From contig NZ_BMFC01000016.1 in assembly GCF_014637725.1 (NCBI RefSeq), positions 1 to 60,247 of the forward strand: DNA of 60,247 bases, read 5' to 3'. Below are positions 35,303 to 44,464 of the stretch, in pieces. A model generated the notes under the pieces. That model was not told the origin of the DNA. It did not search any database and saw only the letters and a program-made list of their open reading frames with translations. Made by a program: the position numbers and the translations under genes. This DNA is from Marivita lacus. Lineage in GTDB: Bacteria > Pseudomonadota > Alphaproteobacteria > Rhodobacterales > Rhodobacteraceae. Each line of letters opens with the position of its first letter. The first letter of the stretch is position 1.

Positions 35303-37262
35303 CCCTGCGGCCTGGGCGGCAGCCCACCGGGTGTATCCCGAGACGGCCGGCATTCCCGGACCGCGGGACCCGGGACTGACGCCCTACATGATCCCGTGGT
35401 CCTCGGCGGTTCATCGCGGCGGCTACCGCCGGGTGGTGGCGGTGACCTCGGCGCAGTCGGGCAAGACCGACAGCATGCTGGACATCATCGGGGCGCGGCT
35501 CGATCAGAAGCCAGCACCGATCCTCTATGTCGGGCCGACGAAAGAGTTCCTGACCGACCAGTTCGAGCCACGGCTGATGAGCCTGCTGGATGAGGCGGAG
35601 ACGCTGGCGGGCAAGGTGGTGCGCGGCCGGCGGATGAAGAAGACGCTGAAGCATGTGGCCGGTGTGCGGCTGCGCCTTGCGCATGCGGGCTCGTCCACGG
35701 CGCTGAAGTCCGACCCGGCGGCGCTGGCGCTGATCGATGAATACGACGAGATGATGGCCAATGTGAAAGGCCAAGGGGATGTGCTGGGTCTGGTGGAGGC
35801 GCGGGGCGAGACCTACGCCGATTTTGTCACCGCGATCACCAGCACACCGGCGCGCGGCCTTGTGGAAATCGAGCCGGATGACGCCAGCGGTCTGGAGTTC
35901 TGGGCGCGGTCCAGCCCGGAGGATCTGGAAAGCCCGATCTGGAAGCTCTGGCAGGAGGGCACGCGGCACCATTGGGCCTGGCCCTGCCGGTCCTGCGCGG
36001 ACTACTTCATCCCGCGCTTCAAGCAGCTGCGCTGGCCGAAGACGGCCAGCCCCGCGCAGGCCAAGCAGGCCGCAACGCTGGAATGTCCGCGCTGCGGCGC
36101 GCAGCATGTGGAGACCGACAAGGTCTGGATGAATGCCCGGGGCGCGATGGTCGCACCCGGCCAGCAGGTGGCGCTCAAGGATGACGCGGCGCATGTCACG
36201 GGCGCGCCGGCAGACAGCGCCACGCTGTCGATGTGGACCTCTGGGCTCTGCTCACCCTTCGTGACCTGGGGCCAGCGGGCGGAGACCTATCTCACGGCGC
36301 TGCACTCCGGCGATCATGGTCGCATCCAGACGGCGATGAACGCAGGCTTTGGCGAATGCCATGCCATGACAGCCTCGGGGGATGTGCCGGACTGGCAGGA
36401 GATCCTGGAGCGGCGGCAGCCCTACCGGCCCGGGGATGTGCCCGCGGGTGGGCTGCGGCTCGTGATGGGTGTCGATGTGCAGAAGTTCAGCCTCGTCTAT
36501 GTGATCCGGGCCTTTGGCGCGCGGGGGACATCGTGGTTGATCGACAATGGCCAGCTCTACGGTCCGACGGAGGACGATGACGTCTGGTCGGGTCTGGCCG
36601 ATCTGATGCTGACACAGCTTGGTGGGCTGCAGATCGAGAAGGTGTTCATCGACTCAGGCTTCCGGCCCGACAAGCCAGAGCTGGGCAATGAGCACAAGGT
36701 CTACGAATTCTGCCGCCGCTACAGCTGGCTCTGTTCGCCCACCAAGGGGCGGGATCAGCAGAGCCCGCCCTACCGGGTGTCGAAGATCGAGGTGAAGCCG
36801 GACGGGAAAAAGGCGCTCTATTCGATCGATCTGGTGACGCTGTCGACCGACTTCTTCAAGTCGCTGGTGATGTCGCGCATCCGCACACCGGCGGATCAGC
36901 CGGGGGCGTTTCATGTGCATGAGGCGATCACGGAGGAGTATTGCAAGCAGCTGACCTCGGAGGCCAGGGTGGTGATCGAGGGCAAGCCGGTCTGGGTGAA
37001 ACGGTCGCGTCACAACCACTATCTCGACTGCGAGGCGCTCTGCGCAGCCATCGGCTACACGATGAATGTGCAGCGCATTCCCGAGGGGGTGGAGCGGGCA
37101 CCTAAGCGCGAGGCGGCGGTGCCAGGGGGACATGATGGGACCCGGGTTGATGGCGGGGAAGTCCAAGCGCCGCCGCCAACATCGCAAGCTTTGAGAGACC
37201 GCGGAGGCGGCGGCGCGCTGCGGGCGCGATTTGCGCGCCACGGCAGCAGGCTGAACAAATAG
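35208..37262 (+). CDS. Terminase large subunit (lambda gpA family)
   Basis: About 684 residues from ATG 35208. Walker A-like VTSAQSGKTDS (lysine near residue 86), Walker B ALALIDEYDEM near 165, and a C-terminal nuclease region with GVDVQKFSLVYVI and FIDSGF. The family is the gpA/cos-type packaging motor. The last 30 codons are glycine/arginine-rich and are duplicated downstream at 40403-40499. The gene is intact. Confidence 0.93.
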   Translation: MVPSSALPVARTKRAQLWALVAAIWRPSEKRDPAAWAAAHRVYPETAGIPGPRDPGLTPYMIPWSSAVHRGGYRRVVAVTSAQSGKTDSMLDIIGARLDQKPAPILYVGPTKEFLTDQFEPRLMSLLDEAETLAGKVVRGRRMKKTLKHVAGVRLRLAHAGSSTALKSDPAALALIDEYDEMMANVKGQGDVLGLVEARGETYADFVTAITSTPARGLVEIEPDDASGLEFWARSSPEDLESPIWKLWQEGTRHHWAWPCRSCADYFIPRFKQLRWPKTASPAQAKQAATLECPRCGAQHVETDKVWMNARGAMVAPGQQVALKDDAAHVTGAPADSATLSMWTSGLCSPFVTWGQRAETYLTALHSGDHGRIQTAMNAGFGECHAMTASGDVPDWQEILERRQPYRPGDVPAGGLRLVMGVDVQKFSLVYVIRAFGARGTSWLIDNGQLYGPTEDDDVWSGLADLMLTQLGGLQIEKVFIDSGFRPDKPELGNEHKVYEFCRRYSWLCSPTKGRDQQSPPYRVSKIEVKPDGKKALYSIDLVTLSTDFFKSLVMSRIRTPADQPGAFHVHEAITEEYCKQLTSEARVVIEGKPVWVKRSRHNHYLDCEALCAAIGYTMNVQRIPEGVERAPKREAAVPGGHDGTRVDGGEVQAPPPTSQALRDRGGGGALRARFARHGSRLNK

Positions 37263-37263
37263 C
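37167..37263 (+). repeat. 97-bp direct repeat, copy 1 (terminase 3' end)
   Basis: This segment codes for the terminase C-terminus. It recurs at 40403-40499 at near identity (both 97 bp). The two copies bound the 3.1-kb histidine-kinase insertion. Confidence 0.8.
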
Positions 37264-37300
37264 TGCGAAGACGGAACAGGGAAGGTGTTATAGGGATCGT

Positions 37301-37382
37301 GCAGCGCGGCGGATTACCGCGCGAGGTGGCAGCGCCCCGAGTGGTGGCAATAACCATTGAGAAAATGGTTGGGGGCGCTGCC
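37301..37382 (+). repeat. Structured repeat unit A (double hairpin)
   Basis: Hairpin 1 GCGCGG-N7-CCGCGC is followed by an 11-bp perfect outer stem GGCAGCGCCCC / GGGGCGCTGCC enclosing an inner 7-bp hairpin (AACCATT / AATGGTT). Related units occur at 39989, 40540 and 40789. Confidence 0.7.
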
Positions 37383-37493
37383 GGTGATGTCTGCCACGTG
37401 CCCATGTTCGGGAAGCGCAAAATGATTTAGGTAAATCGAATAACTTAAATTCTCCCCCAAAAGGATTCACATTCCTGTCTTTCATCCAGGTCA

Positions 37494-39767
37494 GTGGAAA
37501 GACAATTTCAATTGTTGCACAGGACAGGAAAAGACCACCTGAAAGAATGGGCGTTTGCAGTGCTTATCCTGATTTTGTCGCGCGACCTCGAGTTGCGGTT
37601 CGTTTCACACACGGAGTCCACCCCAGCGTTTCGGCCGTCAACAGATACCGTTGGCCTGCCCGTCGAGGCTTCAAAGGCTCTGATTGAAGCCGATCCCGAT
37701 CTCCCGCTTGACTGCAGAGCTGCATTGGAGCGCGGCCATGTGCAGACACGCAGTATCGGCGACCCTGCTGGAGAGGGGTATTTGCGCCGGATTTCGGTCC
37801 GGAAGGCTGATGATGGTCGCCTGGAGGAACTGGTCGTCAGCTATGAAGCTGGGCCTCTCGCTCCACGTACAGAGCTCAGCAAGGTCCGCCGTCGCCTCGC
37901 GAACGCAATCGAGGCTATTCCCGACCCAGTTGCGTATTTCGATGCTGAAGATCGTCTTGTTCTGTGCAACACACTCTACTCCAACTTGCATATTGGGTCA
38001 GGGTCCGAGGTCGTCGTGGTTCCGGGCATGCGGTTTGAAGATGTCCTGCGACAGGACCTTGCGAATGGTGCTCTCGAAATGTCCGAGGAAGCACAAACCG
38101 CATGGCTCTCCGAGCGGCTTCGAAAGCGGCGCGATCCAGTCTTTGAGACAGAAATACGGATGCGCGACCGCCGCTGGTTCCGGGTCGTGGACCGGGCGAC
38201 AGAAGACGGGGATCGCGTTAACGTTCTGATCGACATCACAAGTCTGAAGACGGCGCAGCGCCGACTCGAAGAAGTGGAGCTGGGCTCAAGGGTTGGCTTA
38301 TGGTCGCTTGACTTGGTGACTGGGGAAAGCTCCACAAACGTTTATTGGGCTGAGATGCTCGGCTACGACCCAGACACAATGGGCACAATCGGTTTCGAGG
38401 ACTGGCGCGCGCTCGTACATCCTGACGACGTGCAAAAAGCTGTGTCAGGGTTCAATGACTGTATTGCAGGCACGGCAGATCGGTTTGAAATCGAGTATCG
38501 CATGCGTCACAGGAACGGTCAGTGGATCTGGGTTCTGGGTCGCGGGGGCGTCGCAGATCGAGATCCAGAAGGCCGGGTGCGTCAGATAGCTGGTGTGCTT
38601 CTTGATATCAGCGCACGCAAAGCGCTCGAAGCCGAGTTGGGTCTGCGCGCGGCCGCCGTCGAGGCGTCGGCCGATGCGATCATGATCACCGACGGATCGG
38701 GGTGCATAATTGATGCCAATCCGGCCCTTCTCAGTCTGTTTCGTGCCAAAAACCAAACCGACCTCCTCGGACACCCGTGGCATCGGCTCTATGATCGATC
38801 GGCAGCCGCAGACCTCGCGGCGGAGGCTTTCCCCAGCCTTCGATCCGAACAGCATTGGCGGGGCGAGGTGATCGCTACGCGTCTTGATGGGAGCCTGTTC
38901 GAACAGGCCCTCAGCATGACGGAAATGCCCGACGGCAAGATTGTGCATGTCAGCAGAGACATCTCGGCGATCAAGGCGCTCGCCAGAGACCAGCGGGCGC
39001 TACAGGAAAAGGTGGAATTGGCTCAAAGACAGGAAGCCATAAATCTTCTGGTTGCTGGTTTGACGCATGATTTTTCGAACCTGCTGGCTTTGATCTTGCA
39101 TCTGTCCGATCCGGCATCCGCTGACGCAGCCGTCCTAGCGACCATTGATGTCCGAGCCGAAATCCACCGCGCAGCTCGCCAAATGGTGAACCTTCTGGAA
39201 CCCTTGCAGGGTTATGTTGCCGGGACTTCGACCCTCGAAGAAGTGGACTTCGTGGACATCGTTCGCAATGCAACGAAACTCACAGCGCTCGGTGCGCCGC
39301 GGCTTCTGAGCGTCGAAAGCGATCTGCCCGACCAGCCTATGATGACGTTGGTCGATCCGTTGCGTCTCACACAGGTTCTCTTGAACCTTGGCCTGAACGC
39401 GCGTGATGCCATTGGGCACGAAAAGGGAACGATCCGCTTCGCCCTATCACAGGGCAGCGAAGCGCCAGAGGGCGTGACGCTGGATGTGGGGCAGGTCCCT
39501 GACGCCCCCTTCGCCCATCTCATCATCTCTGATACCGGACCCGGTATCGAAGCGGATATTCGGGAAAAGATATGGATGCCATATTTCACGACCAAGGGGG
39601 GACAGGGTACAGGGCTGGGGCTCGCGCTCATCGCGGAAATCGTGCGCGACGTGGGCGGAGGGATCGCATTGCAAACGATGCCTCGACGGGGCGCCACCTT
39701 CCATATCTTGTGGCCGCTGACAAAGTCCCCCGCTCAGGCAATCGCTTATGCGGCAGGAGTGCAGTAG
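37494..39767 (+). CDS. PAS-domain sensor histidine kinase inserted between terminase and portal
   Basis: 757 residues from a GTG start. Three PAS domains at about 134-255, 262-378 and 385-495; the middle one has the PAS_3 form (WSLDLVTGE ... ALVHPDD ... WVLGRGG). The phosphoacceptor H525 lies in GLTHDFSN, the class with an N rather than E after the histidine region. The ATPase part has the N box NLGLNARDAI, G1 DTGPGI and G2 GTGLGLAL. There is no receiver domain and no transmembrane helix; no response regulator is in the window, so it must signal to a host regulator or act alone. It interrupts the usually tight terminase-portal order and is flanked by duplicated terminase end and hairpin units. 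Confidence 0.85.
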   Translation: MERQFQLLHRTGKDHLKEWAFAVLILILSRDLELRFVSHTESTPAFRPSTDTVGLPVEASKALIEADPDLPLDCRAALERGHVQTRSIGDPAGEGYLRRISVRKADDGRLEELVVSYEAGPLAPRTELSKVRRRLANAIEAIPDPVAYFDAEDRLVLCNTLYSNLHIGSGSEVVVVPGMRFEDVLRQDLANGALEMSEEAQTAWLSERLRKRRDPVFETEIRMRDRRWFRVVDRATEDGDRVNVLIDITSLKTAQRRLEEVELGSRVGLWSLDLVTGESSTNVYWAEMLGYDPDTMGTIGFEDWRALVHPDDVQKAVSGFNDCIAGTADRFEIEYRMRHRNGQWIWVLGRGGVADRDPEGRVRQIAGVLLDISARKALEAELGLRAAAVEASADAIMITDGSGCIIDANPALLSLFRAKNQTDLLGHPWHRLYDRSAAADLAAEAFPSLRSEQHWRGEVIATRLDGSLFEQALSMTEMPDGKIVHVSRDISAIKALARDQRALQEKVELAQRQEAINLLVAGLTHDFSNLLALILHLSDPASADAAVLATIDVRAEIHRAARQMVNLLEPLQGYVAGTSTLEEVDFVDIVRNATKLTALGAPRLLSVESDLPDQPMMTLVDPLRLTQVLLNLGLNARDAIGHEKGTIRFALSQGSEAPEGVTLDVGQVPDAPFAHLIISDTGPGIEADIREKIWMPYFTTKGGQGTGLGLALIAEIVRDVGGGIALQTMPRRGATFHILWPLTKSPAQAIAYAAGVQ

Positions 39768-39988
39768 GAAAAATCCCAGCTGGAGAGCCAAGAAAAATCT
39801 TGCGTCACCCGGCTGCAAGTTGGACCGGCGCCATCCATAGAGACTGACTTGATTGTCACTTTTGAGGCTGCGCCGTCGCACTCAACGAAAGTCGCCCAAC
39901 AATAACGGAGGCGGCTGCGTGCCGCGGCACCAAGGTGATCCAGCCGCTACGACGACGGAACCAGGAAAGTTGAAAAGCAGTCAGCGTA

Positions 39989-40067
39989 GCGCGGCGGATC
40001 ACCGCGCGTGGTGGCAGCGCCCCGAGTGGTGGCAATGACCATTGAGAAAATGGTTGGGGGCGCTGCC
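39989..40067 (+). repeat. Structured repeat unit B
   Basis: Nearly identical to unit A (37304-37382) over both hairpins; the only stem change puts a G-T pair in place of A-T in the inner hairpin, so pairing is kept. Confidence 0.7.
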
Positions 40068-40402
40068 GGTGCCCGTGTCGATGCGCGCGCCAACAACACA
40101 GCGACAAAGGCGAATGCAGGCGCGTTTCGTCACGAGTCTCGCTCTACGAGGCGATGTAAAGCCGAGACGCGGCGCAGACTGCAAGAACGATGAATATTGT
40201 TTGAGGTATCTGATGCGCCGCCACCGATCCACATGTCGCCCAAGAAAGTGGAGGTGACGGCGCGCCGCCAGCGCGAACATAGCGCCTCAGCAGCACTGCA
40301 ATCGTAGGCCATGCAATTGATTCAGCAAAACCTGCCGACAACCTTGGCTGAGCTGAGCAGGCACTCTCTTTTGATAGTGACCAAATTGTCACTTTCATGG
40401 CT

Positions 40403-40499
40403 GCGCCGCCGCCAACATCGCATGGTACCCCAGGTCGCGGAGGCGGCGGCGCGCTGCGGGCGCGATTTGCGCGCCACGGCAGCAGGCTGAATAAATAGC
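40403..40499 (+). repeat. 97-bp direct repeat, copy 2
   Basis: A near-identical copy of the terminase 3' end (37167-37263), lying just before unit C. It has no open terminase frame upstream, so it is a displaced or duplicated end. Confidence 0.8.
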
Positions 40500-40539
40500 G
40501 CCAGCGCCGGCTCAAGAGAAGCCGAATGCACAGAGCGCA

Positions 40540-40613
40540 GCGCGGCAGGCCACCGCGCAGGGTGGCAGCGTCCTCCAACGAGGAGAGCTAATGACTGAAA
40601 GGAGGACGCTGCC
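40540..40613 (+). repeat. Structured repeat unit C
   Basis: Hairpin 1 GCGCGG-N7-CCGCGC is kept. The outer stem of hairpin 2 is GGCAGCGTCCTCC / GGAGGACGCTGCC, 13 bp perfect. Compared with unit A, stem positions 8 and 11 change from C-G to T-A, two compensated changes. Confidence 0.7.
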
Positions 40614-40788
40614 AATACCCCTGTTGATGCGCGTGCCTTAGAACTTCACAGCAACCGGGGCGGATGCAGCTCGGTATCGTCACGTATCCCCCACTACGGG
40701 GAAAGATAGACCGCAAAAATCATGGCATGTTCAATGGACGCGCACATGAATACCGGTATTACGCTTGGAGAAACAGGGGCAAGGTTTT

Positions 40789-40845
40789 GGCAGCGCCCTC
40801 TGTTTGGATCAACCAGACCAACACGGAGCGTTTGAGGACGCTGCC
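40789..40845 (+). repeat. Structured repeat unit D (second hairpin only)
   Basis: GGCAGCGCCCTC and GAGGACGCTGCC pair at 11 of 12 positions around a 33-base loop. Hairpin 1 is not recognisable. Confidence 0.5.
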
Positions 40846-41210
40846 CGTGCTTTCTGTCGTATGATGGGAACGCACGACATACAGCACATGCAGCCTCTCA
40901 TCGCCAAAATCTGAGGCTGCGCAATCAGTTAAAAAACGAACTCTAAAAAATACAAGAAGAAACTGTGTTGAAGCCGCTGCCTTCAACGCATCAGGAACGC
41001 GGAGGCAACGGCGCGCGGTTGGCGCAGAACAGGTGCAGGTCAGCCGCTGTGGGTAGATCGCGCTGACGAGACCGTGCCAAAAGATCAAATTCAACCGTGC
41101 TGGATGCGTCGCCGCCAGCGGCACAGTCCTCCCAAACCTGCGGCGGCAGCGACGCCCTGCAGTGACGCTTCGTGTTCGCGCGCTCCAGCAGCGTGAGAGA
41201 GGTAATTCAC

Positions 41211-42818
41211 ATGTTCGTGAAGTCAAAGCTTCGTGGCCTGTTCTCCAAGGCCTTGCCACCTGCCCTGATGCCCCCAGACGCCCCACTCCTCCGACCCTCG
41301 GGCAAATACATGCGCGGCGGTCGGGGTGTGACCTTTGCGGGGTGGAAGCCTGCGCTGCGGGAGGCGCAGGACGATATCGGCGAGGCCTGGGACGATGCAG
41401 CGGCACGGGTCAAGGATCTGCTGCACAACAGCGGCTGGCTGGCCGGTGCCATGGAGCAATGTGTGGCCAATACCGTGGGCACGGGGCTGCAGCTGAAGGC
41501 CCTGCCGGAGAACGAGACCTTCGGCATGACGCCTGCGGAGGCGTCCGATTGGGCCAAGACGGTGGAGCGGCGGTTCGAGCTCTGGGCCCGCAGCGCACAG
41601 GAATGCGACATTCAGGGCCTGCGCACGTTTGGCCAGATGCAGGCGGCGGCGTTTCGGTCCTGGCTGGTGACCGGGGAAATCCTCGCGGAGCTGCCCTGGC
41701 GCAAACGCCCGTGGAACCGCTACGGCACGAAAGTGCGTCTGCTGCCGCCGCAGCGGCTGTCGCGCAAGACCGAAAGCCTGCGACGACTGATCAACGGGGT
41801 CTACACGGATGCTGACGGCATGCCGGTGGGCTACAGGGCGATCCGCAAGGACCTGTTTCGTCATGATGTGGAATATGACGTGCGGGCGCGGGACCGGGCG
41901 GGACGCCCGCGGGTGATCCATGTCTTCGAGGGTGCGCCGGGCACGCATCGGGGCATCTCGCCGCTGGTTCCGGCACTGCAGGTGGCGCGGCAGTTCGACC
42001 AGTTGGCGGATGCCACGCTGATGGCGGCGATCGTGCAGACGCTCTTTGCGGTGACGATCACCTCGGACGAGCCGACCGAGCAGGTGCTGGCGGGTCTGCT
42101 GACCCCGCAGGAGCAGGCGCAGATGCTGGCGCAGGGTGTGTCGCCGATGGAGGCCTATATCGAGATGGTGGCGGGGTATTATGACGACAGCACGCTGGAT
42201 GTCGGGATCAATGGCCGGCTGGCGCATCTGTTCCCGGGTCAGGAACTGAAGTTCCACACTGCCAACCAGCCATCTTCGGAATACGCGGCCTTCTCGATGC
42301 ATCTGCTGCGGGAACTCGCTCGGTGCCTTGGGCTGACCTATGAAAGCGCCACAGGCGACAATGTGGGGGCGACCTATTCCTCGCTGCAGGCGGCGACGAC
42401 GGAGATCTTCGCGATCACGAAAGCACGGCGGCGCAGCATCATGGCGCCGTTCTGCCAGCCAATTTATGAAGCCTGGCTCGAAGAAGAAATCGAAGCGGGC
42501 GGCGTGCCGTTTCCGGGGGGTGTGGCAGGGTTCATGGCCAACCGCACGGCGGCGTGCCGGGCGGAGTGGCGTGGCGATCCGCGGCCGCAGGCGGACGATC
42601 TGAAGAAAGCCAAGGCGCATGAGGTCTGGAAGCGGCTCGGCGTGATGTCGGATGCGATGATCTGCACCGATCTTGGGGCCGATGTGGACGATGTCTACCA
42701 GCAGCTGGCGCAGGAACGGGCCTTGCGGGCCGAATATGGTCTTCCCCAGCCGCAGATGATGGGGGCGCAGGGCGGTGGTCCGGGTGCGGCAGACGACGGC
42801 GATGAGGCTGAGACATGA
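41211..42818 (+). CDS. Portal protein (lambda gpB family)
   Basis: About 535 residues from ATG 41211 (an earlier in-frame start is unlikely). It shows the gpB-family pattern: WDDAAARVKDLLHNSGWLAG, then NTVGTGLQL, the conserved HVFEGAPGTHRGISPLVPAL and the C-terminal ESATGDNVGATYSS. It forms the dodecameric ring through which DNA enters the head. ATGA overlap with the next gene. Confidence 0.92.
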   Translation: MFVKSKLRGLFSKALPPALMPPDAPLLRPSGKYMRGGRGVTFAGWKPALREAQDDIGEAWDDAAARVKDLLHNSGWLAGAMEQCVANTVGTGLQLKALPENETFGMTPAEASDWAKTVERRFELWARSAQECDIQGLRTFGQMQAAAFRSWLVTGEILAELPWRKRPWNRYGTKVRLLPPQRLSRKTESLRRLINGVYTDADGMPVGYRAIRKDLFRHDVEYDVRARDRAGRPRVIHVFEGAPGTHRGISPLVPALQVARQFDQLADATLMAAIVQTLFAVTITSDEPTEQVLAGLLTPQEQAQMLAQGVSPMEAYIEMVAGYYDDSTLDVGINGRLAHLFPGQELKFHTANQPSSEYAAFSMHLLRELARCLGLTYESATGDNVGATYSSLQAATTEIFAITKARRRSIMAPFCQPIYEAWLEEEIEAGGVPFPGGVAGFMANRTAACRAEWRGDPRPQADDLKKAKAHEVWKRLGVMSDAMICTDLGADVDDVYQQLAQERALRAEYGLPQPQMMGAQGGGPGAADDGDEAET

Positions 42819-43075
42819 CGATCCACATTGATGAGGCTGACCCCTGCGCGGCGGCGGCCAGCTTGCGGCAGGTCTATGTCCGGCTTGTTGCGGGCCAAGG
42901 CGCCATGGAGGTGCGTTTCCGGGCCGGATCGAACGGGGTGGAACGGTCGGTGCGGTATCACAGCGCGCATCCCGCCCGGCTCCTGACGGTCATTCGGGGT
43001 TTTGAACAGGAGTGTGCCAAGCTGCAGGGCCACGGCCCGCGTCGATTTGCACTTTCTGCAGGAGGGATGAGATGA
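42815..43075 (+). CDS. Small protein between portal and protease (head-tail joining candidate)
   Basis: 86 residues. It overlaps the portal gene (ATGA) and the protease gene (ATGA). A short alpha/beta protein with ASLRQVYVRLVAGQGAMEVRF; size and position recall gpW-like joining proteins but I see no diagnostic motif. Confidence 0.5.
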   Translation: MTIHIDEADPCAAAASLRQVYVRLVAGQGAMEVRFRAGSNGVERSVRYHSAHPARLLTVIRGFEQECAKLQGHGPRRFALSAGGMR

Positions 43076-44448
43076 CCGAACCACCGGACATCCTTCAAAG
43101 CCACGCAGGACCGTCGCTTGCCCAGATCGCGAGCCGGGTTCTGAACCGGCCGCTGCTGCTGCATCCGGACAAGGTCGATCTGATCCTGCATGTGCTGCAG
43201 GGGCGGATCGGCATCGCGCCTTTGACGGCGCCAGACCCGCAGTCGAACCGCTTCGTTGGCACATATCGCCGCGACAATGGCAGCGTGGGGTCGCTGCGCG
43301 TGGAAAACGGCGTGGCGATCCTGCCAATCGTCGGCAGTCTAGTGAACCGCGGCGCTTGGATTGGGGCCAGTTCGGGACTCGTGTCTTACGAGGGCATTGC
43401 AGCGCAGCTGAGGGAAGCACGAGCTGATCCGGAAGTTCGGGCGATCCTGCTCGACATCGACAGCCCCGGTGGCGAGGCCACGGGCATGTTTGCGACAGCC
43501 AGACTGGTGAGTGCGATCAACCAGACCAAACCGGTCTTGGCCTTCGTCAATGATGTCGCTGCTTCTGCCGCCTATGGCATTGCCAGCGCGGCCAGTGAGG
43601 TCATTGTCTCGCCGACCTCGATGGTCGGATCGATCGGCGTGGTGCTGACCCATTTTGATCGCTCGGGGGAACTTGAAGACCGCGGCGTCAAGCCGACGCT
43701 CATTCACGCGGGCGCGCATAAGGTGGACGGCCATCCGTTTGGACCGCTCTCGGACGCCGTGCGCGCTGACCTGCAGGCGGAGGTGATGAAGATTTATGAC
43801 CAGTTTGTCGGGTTGGTCGCCGAAGGGCGTGCAGGCCAGATCAGCGCCGACGCGATCCGGGCGACGGAAGCCCGCACCTATCTCGGCACCGATGCCATTG
43901 CCCAAGGCCTCGCCGACCGTGTGGCGAGCCTCGACGAGGTGATCGCCACCTCTGCACAACCGCCCTCCGGGGCACGTCCCCAGAGAAAGGGAGGACCCAT
44001 GACCAAGACTTCACAAAACACAGCTTTAAGCAGTGGAACGCCCGTGTCCGCCAGCTTCGCCGGCGCAGAACAGGCTGCCGGTGCCATCAGTCCCGCTGAT
44101 CTGCAATCTGCCGTGGATACGGCGCGGACGGACGCCCATGCCGCTGGTGTCACCGCTGGCAAAGCTGAGGCCACGGCGCGCATTGCCACGATCCTGACAT
44201 CACCCGAGGCCGAAGGCCGGGAGGCACAAGCCCGCGTACTGGCGCTCGAGACCGAGATGAGCGTCGCGGATGCGGCGAAGGTCCTCGCGGCGTCGCCGAA
44301 GGCCAGTATGTCAGCGTCGATTGCGGATCGCGCTGCACAGGAAGCTGAGCTCGGGGCGGAAACCCCGGCAGAGTTCCACAATCGCGCCGAGCGCAGCATC
44401 GCCGGCTGGGCCAAAGCCGTCACCAATGCCAATGCGCGGTTCGGCTGA
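43072..44448 (+). CDS. S49-family head maturation protease fused to scaffold (lambda gpC-like)
   Basis: About 458 residues from ATG 43072. The ClpP/SppA-type protease part has DIDSPGGEATGMF, the catalytic serine region VAASAAYGIAS and a lysine in GAHKVDGHPFG. After about residue 305 it becomes an alanine/glutamate-rich helical scaffold domain. In lambda the gpC protease carries the scaffold Nu3 as its C-terminus, translated alone from an internal start; the same is present here. Confidence 0.9.
   Translation: MTEPPDILQSHAGPSLAQIASRVLNRPLLLHPDKVDLILHVLQGRIGIAPLTAPDPQSNRFVGTYRRDNGSVGSLRVENGVAILPIVGSLVNRGAWIGASSGLVSYEGIAAQLREARADPEVRAILLDIDSPGGEATGMFATARLVSAINQTKPVLAFVNDVAASAAYGIASAASEVIVSPTSMVGSIGVVLTHFDRSGELEDRGVKPTLIHAGAHKVDGHPFGPLSDAVRADLQAEVMKIYDQFVGLVAEGRAGQISADAIRATEARTYLGTDAIAQGLADRVASLDEVIATSAQPPSGARPQRKGGPMTKTSQNTALSSGTPVSASFAGAEQAAGAISPADLQSAVDTARTDAHAAGVTAGKAEATARIATILTSPEAEGREAQARVLALETEMSVADAAKVLAASPKASMSASIADRAAQEAELGAETPAEFHNRAERSIAGWAKAVTNANARFG
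43999..44448 (+). CDS. Internal in-frame scaffold protein (Nu3-like)
   Basis: 149 residues. ATG 43999 lies in the protease frame and has an excellent ribosome site (AAGGGAGGACCC). The product would be the helical scaffold part only, as with lambda Nu3. Inferred from position, start signal and composition. Confidence 0.65.
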   Translation: MTKTSQNTALSSGTPVSASFAGAEQAAGAISPADLQSAVDTARTDAHAAGVTAGKAEATARIATILTSPEAEGREAQARVLALETEMSVADAAKVLAASPKASMSASIADRAAQEAELGAETPAEFHNRAERSIAGWAKAVTNANARFG

Positions 44449-44464
44449 ATAGGAGATCAAGACC

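Larger units (their letters stand above)
39768..41210. other. Repeat-rich gene-poor stretch before the portal gene
   Basis: About 1.4 kb. It contains units B, C and D of the hairpin repeat, the second 97-bp terminase-end copy, and a diverged fifth unit at about 40974-41160 that ends in GCGTCGC / GCGACGC arms. Short frames are present but none has a ribosome site plus a recognisable sequence, so I call no gene. Confidence 0.5.

Noticed and set aside
35106-36194. 362-codon antisense frame opposite the terminase
   Set aside because: Shadow frame; the terminase Walker motifs are on the plus strand.
40008-40193. Short frame beginning in repeat unit B as a gpW-like gene
   Set aside because: Its start lies within the hairpin, it has no ribosome site and the same sequence in unit A is not open.
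41223-42620. 465-codon antisense frame opposite the portal gene
   Set aside because: Shadow of the high-GC portal gene with unnatural Arg/His composition.
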